Position numbers and translations under genes: made by a program. The notes under the pieces were generated by a model. It had not been told where the DNA came from and ran no database searches. It saw only the letters and a list, made by a program, of their open reading frames with translations. This document shows, one piece after another, positions 54,501-62,914 of a stretch of 64,000 nt of DNA. Origin of the DNA: an uncultured Porphyromonadaceae bacterium. Its GTDB lineage: Bacteria; Bacteroidota; Bacteroidia; Bacteroidales; Muribaculaceae. Position 1 is the first letter of the stretch, and every line of letters starts with the position of its first letter. The stretch is from positions 1 through 64,000 of the forward strand of contig URII01000002.1 in assembly GCA_900547825.1 (NCBI GenBank), in the 5' to 3' direction.

Positions 54501-54893
54501 TTGAAACTTCAGGGCGTGGAAATGAATCCCGAAGATATTGAATCCGTGCCCGATAATGCCGAATGGACCCGCTACAACACCCGCAACACCTTGATCGTAG
54601 GACGCTACAAACTTTGGTCAGGCTGGGGCGGCGAACAAAACGAAGGTAGCGCCGACTGGTCGCATCATCATAACTGGGGCCGCGGCACATTCAATGCCAG
54701 CGGGTCAAACACCGTGGAACCCAATGTGGTCTATATAGCTCTTGACGAGGAAAACAACCAGCAGGGCGGCAACTTCAATTTCGACGAGGCCGGCCAGTAT
54801 TTCCGCCAGTTCTCGTTCTACTCGGCCCGCTATACGGAAAACGGACAGGATAAATACAAATACTATCGCCAAGGTGAAGACCGGAGCCAATGA
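51588..54893 (+). CDS. Large secreted repeat protein, frameshifted before its C-terminus
   Basis: 1101 residues to a premature stop. Signal peptide about 1-24. Three tandem modules of about 120 residues (about 235-594) share FFRY or YYRY starts, an IC/VCFA core, GW and NYGP/NFGP, then a W-LPKGTY-type strand and a HPTVTFT ending; they look like beta-sandwich carbohydrate-binding or starch-binding-like units (inference). The intended protein continues in the +1 frame from about 54870 to 55602, where the T9SS sorting signal lies. One extra C in the GCC at 54868-54870 would explain the break: removing it joins YYR to KVKTGANDF. It may be a real mutation or a sequencing error. Confidence 0.8.
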   Translation: MKKLILYLGLLCALFSVPQVALGQLMLRFYEGSGDYNYTSQNGGTYTWTGVTANANEQFKIADSNYSEGNDYGGGLKIENLDQDYTLTAKGSNLTLGFAITSDMVITFNKDTGILKVTNGGGGSETFEPYYLVGGHNGWTNGCTDAWKFSTTDGKVYTLTTPSNINLGTKMLLTSNSAWENKYGSNAAVTTLGTPITIVSNGSDITTNIAIPAGTEVTLNLSEKTLQFGNEPAKVPEELFFRYNPTGAASGEDVWSFGHTMDKSGDKFKASATFTGEDGGLICFASRRYNGWTGTDNYGPRGASSNLTVSEGTYEMALGNTNSWKLPKGTYNFVCDFTDAAHPTVTFTKIGGDDENIPAVLYYRYSNNGGSWIYSQTTIKSEDGKSFTGGPVTFTGTTGNNYICFADKSAAGWGGDNNYGPDSSTDLPAEAGVAYKVVKGNTKCWKLPEGTYTFKIDYSDSSNPTVTFTSTTTNVPSRLFFRYTTSENKATGAAHELSWVYSNPTTKNGSKFKGSISLVKDNGGAVCFATRERAGWTGDYNFGPKDATANIEGTSGSTSDMAFGNTYAWNLTKGIWEFECDFTDPENPTVTFTRTGDATVDDHNNSSCTATKVFIVGTVTAGGWNAVADKNQMMHIAGPNYTFTVPVDATWTSGTGFKILEGSDLSSDPKYGNTTSITANTPTRLTASNGTGGDASTARNVPAGATVDYNIDTHTITISYSSSGPNTDVADLWTVTASPSSPQFYLVGDHFNNWKPNPGYRMTASATGAANEYELTRFTVQEGTRFAIRKYTGAGSYEEWGLSADTNIDGKGEVPVATRGGKAYVWNNGVTMISITYNDNTKKLTVTPHIDVPNQGNFEGGVHGVPYVAFVGNNLAQYPGNTTTDGASTTNGWHNGWQAYSTQNKRYILDGDLADVGEDGQAVYNLIWPPRYRIDFADNNNTNTWTSDGISFTLDPEVTNKKLTKEEALNELKLQGVEMNPEDIESVPDNAEWTRYNTRNTLIVGRYKLWSGWGGEQNEGSADWSHHHNWGRGTFNASGSNTVEPNVVYIALDEENNQQGGNFNFDEAGQYFRQFSFYSARYTENGQDKYKYYRQGEDRSQ

Positions 54894-55602
54894 TTTCGAC
54901 CACACCAAGTATCTCTGGCACCAGTCTATGCCTGCCGACCATGACGCCACCATCCATGACCATTTCAATGGTGGTAACGAGGTGACATCGTTCTATGCCG
55001 GACATGGCCAGAACCAGTTCTTCTGCACCGTCGACCACCGCAGTGATGATGCATCAAGAGGTTTCGGCGTGATAAGTGACTGGGAAGCCGGTAATTTCAT
55101 GGCAGATGCCACTGACAATGAGAAGGACTGGTACACAGGAAAGAAAGTATACCGCAAGGTGCACCACGTACACCACGAAGCACGCTACTTCGATGCGTCC
55201 ACTCCCTATGTGGCTCATTCTGCCTGGGCTTTCCCGCAGACTTCGTATCTTCCTGTCACGGCACAGTTCTACTACAACTACAAAATGCTGACTTCTTACG
55301 ATGATGTGACTGTAACGGATGCCTCAGCAAGTGATGTACGTGCCAAAGTTCCTGCCAAAGTTCCTGCCGCCACCCGCGATTTTGCCGATGTCCTTGCAGG
55401 TGCGACTGTCAATGTGCCTCTCGGCAATGCCAGGGCAGTGGCATGGGATGAACCGACCACAGGCATCGACAATGTGCTTGACAATGACGATGCTGCACCT
55501 ATAGAATACTATGACCTTCAGGGCCGGAAGGTGGAGAATCCTGCGGCAGGTATCTATATCTACCGCCAGGGCTCGCGCACCGGCAAGGTCCTGATTAAAT
55601 GA
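54863..55602 (+). pseudogene. C-terminal part of the frameshifted secreted protein, with T9SS sorting domain
   Basis: Reading in the +1 frame gives KVKTGANDFDHTKYLWHQ and then about 235 residues of coherent protein with His/Asp-rich stretches (FDHTKYLWHQSMPADHDATIHDHF, VHHVHHEARYFDAS). The end is a type A sorting domain (YYDLQGRKVENPAAGIYIYRQGSRTGKVLIK). It has no start codon of its own in a plausible place; an upstream ATG at 54742 gives only shadow sequence. It is the 3' end of the 51588 gene. Without it the upstream product would lack its secretion signal. Confidence 0.75.
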
Positions 55603-55679
55603 ACTGAAGTCTTAATTTACACAATGAAAAGTTAAATGTAACACAACCATAGTTTTTTTATTTGGTAAAAATTCCAAGA

Positions 55680-55714
55680 AAGGCCGCTTCTGTCGTGATG
55701 ACAGGGGCGGCCTT
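55680..55714 (+). terminator. Long hairpin downstream of the secreted-protein gene
   Basis: AAGGCCGC (55680-55687) with GCGGCCTT (55707-55714) and inner CTGTC/GACAG, loop GTGAT; a stem of about 15 pairs with G-T wobbles. No U-run follows on plus. Confidence 0.5.
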
Positions 55715-55719
55715 GTCAA

Positions 55720-55766
55720 TCGGACTTGATCGGACTTGATCGGACTTAATCGGACTTAATCGGACG
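55720..55766 (+). repeat. 10-base tandem repeat (CGGACTTGAT/CGGACTTAAT)
   Basis: Four units at 55721-55760, two ending GAT and two ending AAT, then a partial CGGAC. Largest array of the family in the window. Confidence 0.75.
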
Positions 55767-55773
55767 GCGGGCG

Positions 55774-55912
55774 ATGGCCCCAACCTCTCCGAGGTAGGGG
55801 CGGCGATGGAGTGGGCGCCCCCATGAACCTCGCTGCGCTCGGTGCATGGGGTTTGCTCATGGCTTCCACCTCTCCGAGGTGGGTGCTGGCCGGGCGGAGA
55901 GGTTGGGGCCAT
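55774..55912. repeat. 18-base inverted repeat pair around two ACCTCTCCGAGGT copies
   Basis: ATGGCCCCAACCTCTCCG at 55774-55791 is exactly complementary to 55895-55912. Inside, ACCTCTCCGAGGT occurs at the left arm and again near 55868-55880, each a small ACCTC/GAGGT hairpin. It resembles an extragenic palindromic element. Confidence 0.6.
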
Positions 55913-55945
55913 AGGTCGTGCCGGCGGGCGACGGAGCGGCAAGCT

Positions 55946-55973
55946 AAAAAAGCCGGGGGGGGCCCGGCTTTTT
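55946..55973 (-). terminator. Terminator of the glp-porin operon (bidirectional)
   Basis: AAAAAAGCCGGG / CCCGGCTTTTT with a five-G loop; both strands end in a T-run. Lies 30 bases past the porin stop. Confidence 0.8.
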
Positions 55974-55975
55974 CA

Positions 55976-55999
55976 ATTGCTAATTTCTAATTCCTCATT
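55976..55999 (-). repeat. 24-base repeat, right copy (inverted)
   Basis: Reverse complement of the copy at 51246-51269 with one mismatch. Confidence 0.65.
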
Positions 56000-56002
56000 A
56001 GG

Positions 56003-57346
56003 TCAGAAGGTGAACTGGACGCGGCCCTGGATGGTGTTGAAGTTGCTGTCCTGGCCGAAGCGGTCGCGGTCGAGGTGGTTGTAGTTGTATTCAAGCATCA
56101 CCTGGACGAATTTGTTGAAGGAGTAGTTGGCGCCGAGGGTGAGGGAGTGGAGGTCGCCGCCGCCGATTGACATGGAGGTGGCGGGGTAGTCGGCTATCAC
56201 GCCTCCGGGATAGTATTGGTCGCGGCCTGCCGAGTAGTATTCGCCGCTCACTTTGTCGTTGAGCTTGGTGTAGCTGTAGCGGGCCACTACCTCGAGGGCT
56301 TTGCCGGGGAGTCCGCCGAGAAGGGCTTCGGCGTCGTTGTACTTGTAGTCGGGGCCGAATATCTTGTAGCCGCCTTCCACATATACGCCGTTGAAGTTGT
56401 TGCTGCCCAAGGGGTTGCCGGCCTGCCATGACTCAAGGGTACCCCATGAGTCGATGGAGCCGAGGTTGGCTTCGAACAGGGCTTTGTCATCGCGTTTCTT
56501 TGTCACATGCTTGTACATGAACTCGCTGCGTACGAAGTACTTTGGAGCCACCCACATGAGTTCGGCACCGAGGCCGTAGACATTGCGTGCATAGGGTATG
56601 ATGGCCTCCACGAAGGGCTGCGGGTCAACGTATGTCTCCATGGGGGTGGAGAGCACGAGTTCGGTTTTCTTGACGCCGTTCACGTCATCGCCGGTGTTGA
56701 GGAGCTGATAGGTGAAGTCGGCCCCGATGTGGAGTGTGTGCCCGTCGGAGTTGATGGGGCGCCATACCCAGCGGCCTCCGGCGCTGACACCCTGATAGCC
56801 CGATTTCTGGTCGTTGTAGAGGTTTTCGGCGAATACACCCATTCCGGTGTAGAAGGGCTTGTTGTAGTAGCTGTAGGCCACTCCGAGCTGACGGCCCGGA
56901 GTGAGGGCCATTACGGGTGCGGCGCGGGTGATGAAGTGCATTGATCCGAGCGATGTGTTGCGCTCGATACCTCCGCCGGGATTCTGGAAGTAGCCCACTT
57001 TGATGGAGTTGACCCCCTGCCATTTGCCCACGGGGTCGAAGTTGTAGCGCAGGAATATGTTTTTCTGGCTGAATTTGCCCGAGGAGAAGTCGAAGTCGGC
57101 ATAGAAATACCAGTTTTTGTAGGCCATTGAGGTGCGTATGCGTGCGTCGGTGAGCTTGGCGCCGGATTTCATGGGGGTGTAGTCGGTGTGATACCATGCG
57201 GCGTCCATCATGGCGCGTGCTCCGATGGTGAAGTGGAGGCTCTCGTCCTTGTTGTCGATCTTGACTGTGGGGTTCGAGTCAAAGTCCTGTGCCGCGGAGG
57301 CGAGGGTGGCTGTGGCCGCGAGGGCCAGCAATATATGTCGTTTCAT
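56003..57346 (-). CDS. Phosphate-selective porin O/P family outer-membrane protein
   Basis: Sixteen-strand-type porin for phosphate-bearing anions. Signal peptide 1-19 (ASAAQ), then HFTIGARAMMDAAWYHTD, DARIRTSMAYKNWYFYADFDFS and KVGYFQNPGGGIERNTS as in OprO/OprP-like proteins of Bacteroidales, ending in GRVQFTF with the terminal aromatic. 447 residues. It is last in the glp run, 58 bases after the phosphodiesterase, which suggests it admits glycerophosphodiesters or glycerol-phosphate. Confidence 0.88.
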   Translation of the reverse strand: MKRHILLALAATATLASAAQDFDSNPTVKIDNKDESLHFTIGARAMMDAAWYHTDYTPMKSGAKLTDARIRTSMAYKNWYFYADFDFSSGKFSQKNIFLRYNFDPVGKWQGVNSIKVGYFQNPGGGIERNTSLGSMHFITRAAPVMALTPGRQLGVAYSYYNKPFYTGMGVFAENLYNDQKSGYQGVSAGGRWVWRPINSDGHTLHIGADFTYQLLNTGDDVNGVKKTELVLSTPMETYVDPQPFVEAIIPYARNVYGLGAELMWVAPKYFVRSEFMYKHVTKKRDDKALFEANLGSIDSWGTLESWQAGNPLGSNNFNGVYVEGGYKIFGPDYKYNDAEALLGGLPGKALEVVARYSYTKLNDKVSGEYYSAGRDQYYPGGVIADYPATSMSIGGGDLHSLTLGANYSFNKFVQVMLEYNYNHLDRDRFGQDSNFNTIQGRVQFTF

Positions 57347-57404
57347 TATTATGCTATGTATGAATGTGTTGGTGTGTGATGTGATTTAAATGCCGGAACC
57401 ATAA

Positions 57405-58859
57405 TCAGTAGCCGAGGCGTTTGAGTACGTCGACGGGATCGGGCACATAGGAGGGGGCGTCGGCGTTGCCGAACTGCGGATTGCAGCGGAAGCCGTTCTC
57501 TATGAGATAGCGCAGGGTCAGTTCGGAGCGGTTGGTGAAGAGTCCGTCGAGGTAGACGGTCCATTGCTTGCCGTCGACGGTGCGTGAGAGCAGGTCGTCG
57601 AACTGCGTGGGGTTGCCCCAGTTGTACTGGCCCATGTATTTGGCCATCTGTGCGTAGGAGTCGAACGAGTAGGGATGGTTGAGCATTCCGGAACGGGCTA
57701 TGAGATAGGCCATCCAGGGTGCGTCGAGCTCGCCGTAGTTGTTCGGCGGACCGGCTATCGACGGGCCTATGATATGGGCCTTGTTGTCGAGGGCCATGTT
57801 GATGAAGTCGGCATAGCCCTGGGGGGTGACATTCTTGAGGTCGGTGGCTGCGGTGCCTTCCCACAGGAGGAAGCACATGGGTATGCGGCCCTGGAACACG
57901 GCTGCCGTGCGGCGCAGCGATTCGAGCGAGAAGGTCTGGAGCACCACCTTGCCGTTGGAGTTGCCTACGTTGACCTTGCCGTCGCGGTAATGGGGCACAC
58001 CGTCGCAGGGGCGGGTGATGATGTTCCATCCGAGGCGGTCAAGCTCGTTGTAGACGCGCTGTTCGAAGTCGGAGGGGTTGAGCCACGACTCCTTGAACTC
58101 GATGTAGATGCCGGGACGGTTGCCGGTGTCGGCGGGGTCGTCGGTGTATTCGAGATGGTAGGTGAGGCAGTCGCGCGGGTTGGCGGGATCCCATGTGCCG
58201 GTGCAGGTGTAGATGCGTTCGCCCTCGGCGTTGCGTTTGAGGATCTTGCCTTCGGCAAATGCTATCTGGTCCTCGAGGGCCGATATGTACTGGTGCTGCT
58301 CGGAGAACGAGGGGCGCGCCTGCTCGAGCGATGACTCGTTGAACCATGTGCCGGCGTCGAGTGCGAGGAGTTCCTCATACATGTAGCTCATGGCATAGTA
58401 GGGGCGGAAGGAGGCCACATCCTGACGGTAGAGCTCCTCGGCCTCGTCGCGTGGAATGCCGTGGGCCATATAGAAGGCCACGCGGGTCTGGGGCACGTAT
58501 TCGCCGTAGACGTTCTCGATGTTGGTGGTGCGCTTTAGGTTCTCGTCGTGGTTGGCGAGGATCACGCCGTCCTTGGTGCACTGGAGGTCGCTCTCAAGGT
58601 AGTCGGCGCCCATCTCGCGTGCCCAGCGCCATGCGGCCTCGGTTTCCTCCGGACCCCAGAAGGTGGAGCCGCGGTGGGCCATGACGGCATACATGGGCAC
58701 ATAGTCGCGCACTTTGGCCATTTCGGGTGAGATGGTGTTGACCTGCACGCGGGTGGCGTCGGTGTTGAAGTTGGTGAAGTCCTGTTCGTCCTGACAGGAA
58801 GCGAGGGCCGTGAGAGCCAGGGCGGCAGCGAGGCCCCCTTTTAAGATCTGTTTCGGCAT
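57405..58859 (-). CDS. Glycerophosphodiester phosphodiesterase lipoprotein
   Basis: Hydrolyses glycerophosphodiesters to glycerol-3-phosphate and an alcohol in the periplasm. Lipobox LASCQD near residue 22. GDPD TIM-barrel with AHRGSTFWGPEET, the metal-binding ESDLQCTKDGVILANHDENLKRTT and a later YIEFKE. 484 residues, long because of an insertion after the first catalytic region, as in Bacteroidales relatives. Between glpT and the porin. Confidence 0.92.
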   Translation of the reverse strand: MPKQILKGGLAAALALTALASCQDEQDFTNFNTDATRVQVNTISPEMAKVRDYVPMYAVMAHRGSTFWGPEETEAAWRWAREMGADYLESDLQCTKDGVILANHDENLKRTTNIENVYGEYVPQTRVAFYMAHGIPRDEAEELYRQDVASFRPYYAMSYMYEELLALDAGTWFNESSLEQARPSFSEQHQYISALEDQIAFAEGKILKRNAEGERIYTCTGTWDPANPRDCLTYHLEYTDDPADTGNRPGIYIEFKESWLNPSDFEQRVYNELDRLGWNIITRPCDGVPHYRDGKVNVGNSNGKVVLQTFSLESLRRTAAVFQGRIPMCFLLWEGTAATDLKNVTPQGYADFINMALDNKAHIIGPSIAGPPNNYGELDAPWMAYLIARSGMLNHPYSFDSYAQMAKYMGQYNWGNPTQFDDLLSRTVDGKQWTVYLDGLFTNRSELTLRYLIENGFRCNPQFGNADAPSYVPDPVDVLKRLGY

Positions 58860-58889
58860 AATGTTTTTAGGGTGTGAAGAAGTTATGTG

Positions 58890-60287
58890 TTAATTCTGTG
58901 ATTTCTGCTCTATGAGATAGCGTTCCTCCTTGGCCGTGAACGACACGAACACTATGGAGAGGGCGCATGCGGCCAGAAGCATGATGAAAGTCCAGTTCCA
59001 GCCGAGGGTGTTGGCTACGTAGCCTATGACTATGTTGGCGAGTATGGCCGTTCCGAAGAAGTAGCCGAAGAAGCCTGTAAGCCCGGCAGCGGTGCCGGCA
59101 GCGTTTTTGGGGGCGAGGTCGAGCGCCTGCACGCCGATGAGCATCACCGGGCCGTAGATGAAGAAGCCTATGCCTATGAGCGATACGGTGACCATGGTGT
59201 AGCTTGACGAGAACTGCCAGTAAAGGAGGATGAACACGGCCACGAGCGCCATGAATATGTTGGTGGTTATGGCGCGGCGGCCCTTGAACACCTTGTCGCT
59301 GAGCCATCCGCACACCAGTGTGCCGGGTATGGCGGCGAACTCGTAGGCGAAGTAGGCCCATCCTGCCTGCTTTATATCGAATCCCTGCGATGCCTTGAGG
59401 AATGTGGGGGCCCAGTCGAGGCACCCGTAGCGCACCATGTAGACGAAAGCGTTGGCTATGGCTATGAACCAGAGCATACGGTTGTTGAACACGTATTTGA
59501 AGAATATCTCGCGCGTGGTGAGCACTTCCTCGTGTTTGGCCGAATAGTTCTTGGGATAGTCGTTGCGCCAGGCCTCGATGGTGGGTAGTCCCTGCGACTG
59601 GGGTGTGTCGCGGATCATTATGTAGGCGAGTATGGCTATGAACACGGCCACGGCGGCAGGGAAAGCGTATGTGCCTATAAGGAAGTAGTATCTGGTGTCG
59701 GCGCCATAAAACCATGAGCCGAACCATACGGCGCCGTAGGCCGCCATGGGGCCCACGAGGGCGCCTCCCACGTTGTGGGCGCAGTTCCATATCGACATCT
59801 TGGTGCCGCGTTCCTTGATGGAGAACCAGTGGGTCATGACGCGGCCGCACGGGGGCCATCCCATGCCGTTGAACCATCCCACAAGGAAGTTGAGTATGGC
59901 CATGACGGTTATGGCCAGCCCTTTGTGGGCCGATCCGATAGCTGTTACGGGCACAATCATGAATGCCATGGCTATGGATGCGAGGATCAGTCCGAGGGGG
60001 AGGAACACGCGGGCGTTGCTGCGGTCGCTGACACTGCCCATGAGGAATTTCGACAGGGCATAGGCTATGGCGTTCATGGAGAGGACTACACCCAGCTCGC
60101 CGGCATGGAAACCGAACGGTTCGAGCATAGGCATGGCCATCGAGAAGTTTTTGCGGACTATATAGAAGCCGGCATAACCGATGAATATACCCCAGAACAC
60201 CTGTGTGCGCAGGCGCCGGTAGGTCTTGTCGACCTTATCGGCCGGGATCTGCGGCCGGTAGGATGGGGGAGCAAGGAATTTCCACAT
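58890..60287 (-). CDS. glpT: Glycerol-3-phosphate transporter (MFS, GlpT type)
   Basis: Imports glycerol-3-phosphate across the inner membrane in exchange for phosphate. Twelve helices. GYAGFYIVRKNFSMAMP matches the GlpT/UhpT family start with its substrate-binding Arg and Lys, and NGMGWPPCGRVMTHWFSIKERGT is the family signature. 465 residues. Lies between glpC and the phosphodiesterase, and is read with them. Confidence 0.92.
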   Translation of the reverse strand: MWKFLAPPSYRPQIPADKVDKTYRRLRTQVFWGIFIGYAGFYIVRKNFSMAMPMLEPFGFHAGELGVVLSMNAIAYALSKFLMGSVSDRSNARVFLPLGLILASIAMAFMIVPVTAIGSAHKGLAITVMAILNFLVGWFNGMGWPPCGRVMTHWFSIKERGTKMSIWNCAHNVGGALVGPMAAYGAVWFGSWFYGADTRYYFLIGTYAFPAAVAVFIAILAYIMIRDTPQSQGLPTIEAWRNDYPKNYSAKHEEVLTTREIFFKYVFNNRMLWFIAIANAFVYMVRYGCLDWAPTFLKASQGFDIKQAGWAYFAYEFAAIPGTLVCGWLSDKVFKGRRAITTNIFMALVAVFILLYWQFSSSYTMVTVSLIGIGFFIYGPVMLIGVQALDLAPKNAAGTAAGLTGFFGYFFGTAILANIVIGYVANTLGWNWTFIMLLAACALSIVFVSFTAKEERYLIEQKSQN

Positions 60288-60326
60288 TTGAAAGACAGTA
60301 AGTTAAGGGTTAGTATTTTGTTAAGG

Positions 60327-61592
60327 TTAATTGTGCGGCGAGGTGTTGAGCCGGAGGGTGGCGTCGAAGTCGATGGCGTCGGCGAGGATGCTCACGGGGT
60401 TCTCCACCCGGGCTGATGTGGACATCTCGATCTGCCATTTGCAGGTCTCGCAGTCGGTGGCCACGAGGTCGGGCGCAAGTTCGCCGATCTGGCGGAAAAG
60501 CGGGGCGCCTATCTGCTGCGAATACTTGTAGTTCTCCTTTTTGAAACCGTAGGTTCCGGCTATTCCGCAGCAGCAGGAGTCGAGCACGGTAAGCTCGAGG
60601 CCGGGTATCATGCGCAGTAGCGATGTGGAGTAGTAGGCCCAGCCGAGTTTCGACATGTGGCACGGGGTGTGGTAGGCCACACGCATATGCAGCCCTGGCC
60701 GGAAAGCGAGCTTTACCTCGCCGCTCTCCACTTTCTCGAAGAGCCACCGGGTGGCGAGCATTATGTGGGGGCGTATGTCGGCGTTGTCGAGGTGAAGCAG
60801 ATGGGGGTATTCGTCGCGCATGGTGAATATACATGTGGAGCTGGTGCCGAGCACGGGGGCGCCGGGCCAGGTGGCGAGGGCGTCGCGCACCGCCTCGATG
60901 TTGCGCACTGCGTCGCGTGTGGCCTGCTTTATGAGACGGTTGGAGATTTTGGCCACCCCGCAGCAGCGCTCCTTTTCCATGAGGGCCACACCGTAGCCGG
61001 CGGCGTTGGCGAGGCGCACGAGGTCGCGTCCGAGCTTGGGATAGTTGTACTCGACATAGCATCCGTGGAAATAGACCGCCTTGCGGGGATAATTCTGCTG
61101 GGCGGGGGCGGCATGGCGGCGGAACCACGACGAGAAGCGCTGTGAGGCATAGGAGGGGAACGTGCGGTGCGAGTCGATGCGCAGGATCTTGTCCATGGCG
61201 AATTTCACGGGCCGCAGCGAGAGGGTGGTGTTGACAATAGGGGCTATGGTTGTGGCCACGGTGCCCATCAGGTCGGTGTCGGCCAGCATGCTGTCGCGCA
61301 GCGAGGGCGGGGTTTTGGTGTACTTTATGCGTGCGCTCTGGATTATGTCGCCCACCTTTACGTTGGAGGGGCATGCCACTTCACAACGCTTGCAGTTGAG
61401 GCAATATTTCAGGTCGGGATTGAAGTAGCCGGGATCCTTGAGGCGGTAACGCTCGCTGTCGGGGCCCCCCTGCTTCGGTCCGGGGAAGAGCGGGTTTACG
61501 GCTGTAACGGGGCAGTAGACGGTGCACACGGTGCATTTGGTGCACTGCTCGAAGTTGTTTTCGCTTATGTTGACTCGCTGGATAGGTTCCAT
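60327..61592 (-). CDS. glpC: Anaerobic glycerol-3-phosphate dehydrogenase subunit C
   Basis: Membrane-anchoring iron-sulfur subunit passing electrons from GlpAB to the quinone pool. Two 4Fe-4S motifs near the start (CTKCTVCTVYCP and CLNCKRCEVACP). Two CCG-type domains follow: HGCYVEYNYPK ... ERCCGVA, and HTPCHMSKLG ... SCCCGIAGTYG; then DCETCKWQIEMS. 421 residues, normal. 20 bases after glpB. Confidence 0.93.
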   Translation of the reverse strand: MEPIQRVNISENNFEQCTKCTVCTVYCPVTAVNPLFPGPKQGGPDSERYRLKDPGYFNPDLKYCLNCKRCEVACPSNVKVGDIIQSARIKYTKTPPSLRDSMLADTDLMGTVATTIAPIVNTTLSLRPVKFAMDKILRIDSHRTFPSYASQRFSSWFRRHAAPAQQNYPRKAVYFHGCYVEYNYPKLGRDLVRLANAAGYGVALMEKERCCGVAKISNRLIKQATRDAVRNIEAVRDALATWPGAPVLGTSSTCIFTMRDEYPHLLHLDNADIRPHIMLATRWLFEKVESGEVKLAFRPGLHMRVAYHTPCHMSKLGWAYYSTSLLRMIPGLELTVLDSCCCGIAGTYGFKKENYKYSQQIGAPLFRQIGELAPDLVATDCETCKWQIEMSTSARVENPVSILADAIDFDATLRLNTSPHN

Positions 61593-61612
61593 TGTGTGGG
61601 AGGTGCTTGAGG

Positions 61613-62866
61613 TTATGCTTGTGAGATTATGGATTCGGCGGCATACATGGCCGAGAACATGGCCACACCGGCTCCCGATCCTTCAAGAAGAGTGTCGGCA
61701 CCGGGGAGGGCAGCACCGCACACCATGAGGTTCTCCACCGGGCGCCCGGCACGGAGGGCGCGGAAAGAGCGGTCGGTGGCTATGCCGTACTTCATGTAGG
61801 GCTGGGGGTGGAAAATGTCCTTGGAGAACCATTTTTCGCGGCATGACGGTGCGTCGACATCGAGGCCGAACACGGGTTCGAGGATTTCGTCGGGGTTGGA
61901 GGTGAGGCCGTGACTGAAGAAGCTTCCGGCGGCAAAAATGAATGATCCGGCCTCGATGGGGTCGTCGCCGAGGTTGAATGTCTCGATGCGTGACAGGAGC
62001 GAGCCGTCGAAATGGCCGCGGCGCACGCTGTCGCCCAGGAAATATACTCCGCCGAGGTGGCGGAAATGTTTTACCAGCATCATCTGTGTGCGTATGCCGG
62101 GAACCGACGGGCCCATCGTGGCCACGAATGTGGCGGGCTTGCGGATCAGCGACACGAGGCGGTGGGCGGCCTCGAAGTCCTCGAATCCGAATGTGGCCGG
62201 AAGCAGAACGGCGTCCACGTCGGAGTTGACGGCGTTGTTGATCACATCCGCGAGGGTGGCTATGGCCGGGCCGTGGAGGGTGCGGGCAATGTTGGCGGCA
62301 CGCATTTCGGTGGTGCTCAGCCGCAGGGTCTCAAGCTCGGGTGTGGTCACGGTGTGGAACTCGCATTTCACGCCCCGTCGTTCAAGGCCATAGGCTATGA
62401 ATTTGGGGAAGAAGTCGAGGAAGCCGAGGAGGTTGACTATCGCCACATGCTTCCATGGCAGCGCGGAGGGGTCGGAGATCATGGTGTAGTCCTCCATGGT
62501 GAGCCAGGAGGTCTTGAGCATGCCTGCGGGTGAGAGACGCCAGTGGTTGGCATGGTGTGATCCGGCCATTTTTATGCCTGCCCGGTCGAACAGCCCGGGA
62601 GCGAGGGAGGCATAGCGGGCCGCGCGGTCGGTTCCGAGCATGCTGTAGGGATGGTTTTCGGGAAGTGAGGGGATAAGGCTCAGGGGATCGCGGGTGACGG
62701 GTGTGCCGTGTGTGTCGTAGCCGAGCATGTCGAGGGATCCGGAGCTGAAATGGAGACAGCTTTGTCCGGCTGACACTATGGCGACGCGCCGACCGGCTTC
62801 GGCGAGGGTTATTCCTGCGGTGAGGCCGCTGAGACCTCCTCCTATTATTGCGGTATCGAATTTCAT
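61613..62866 (-). CDS. glpB: Anaerobic glycerol-3-phosphate dehydrogenase subunit B
   Basis: FAD/FMN-binding subunit of the anaerobic dehydrogenase. N-terminal Rossmann motif (AIIGGGLSGLTAGITLAEAGRRVAIVS), a central FGFEDFEAAHRLV region and a C-terminal FAD segment near LMVCGAALPGADTLLEGSGAGVA. 417 residues, normal. 48 bases after glpA. Confidence 0.92.
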   Translation of the reverse strand: MKFDTAIIGGGLSGLTAGITLAEAGRRVAIVSAGQSCLHFSSGSLDMLGYDTHGTPVTRDPLSLIPSLPENHPYSMLGTDRAARYASLAPGLFDRAGIKMAGSHHANHWRLSPAGMLKTSWLTMEDYTMISDPSALPWKHVAIVNLLGFLDFFPKFIAYGLERRGVKCEFHTVTTPELETLRLSTTEMRAANIARTLHGPAIATLADVINNAVNSDVDAVLLPATFGFEDFEAAHRLVSLIRKPATFVATMGPSVPGIRTQMMLVKHFRHLGGVYFLGDSVRRGHFDGSLLSRIETFNLGDDPIEAGSFIFAAGSFFSHGLTSNPDEILEPVFGLDVDAPSCREKWFSKDIFHPQPYMKYGIATDRSFRALRAGRPVENLMVCGAALPGADTLLEGSGAGVAMFSAMYAAESIISQA

Positions 62867-62914
62867 GGCGATGACTGTGGATGTGAAAACGGAGATGTGA
62901 AGAGTAACGCGGTG

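Larger units (their letters stand above)
55603..56002. other. 400-base repeat- and hairpin-rich gap between converging genes
   Basis: Holds the hairpin at 55680-55714, the 10-base array, an 18-base inverted repeat pair, the terminator at 55946-55973 and the second 24-base repeat. No gene supported. Confidence 0.6.

Noticed and set aside
55720..55766. Tandem CGGACTT units considered as a CRISPR array
   Set aside because: Units are directly adjacent 10-mers with no spacers, and no cas genes are present.
55658..55942. 94-codon minus-strand ORF
   Set aside because: It is made of the repeats and palindromes of the 55.6-56.0 kb gap; low-complexity product.
57675..58334. Long plus-strand frames opposite the GDPD and glp genes (also 59775-60416 and 61167-61610)
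   Set aside because: Composition-driven shadows of conserved enzymes, without motifs.
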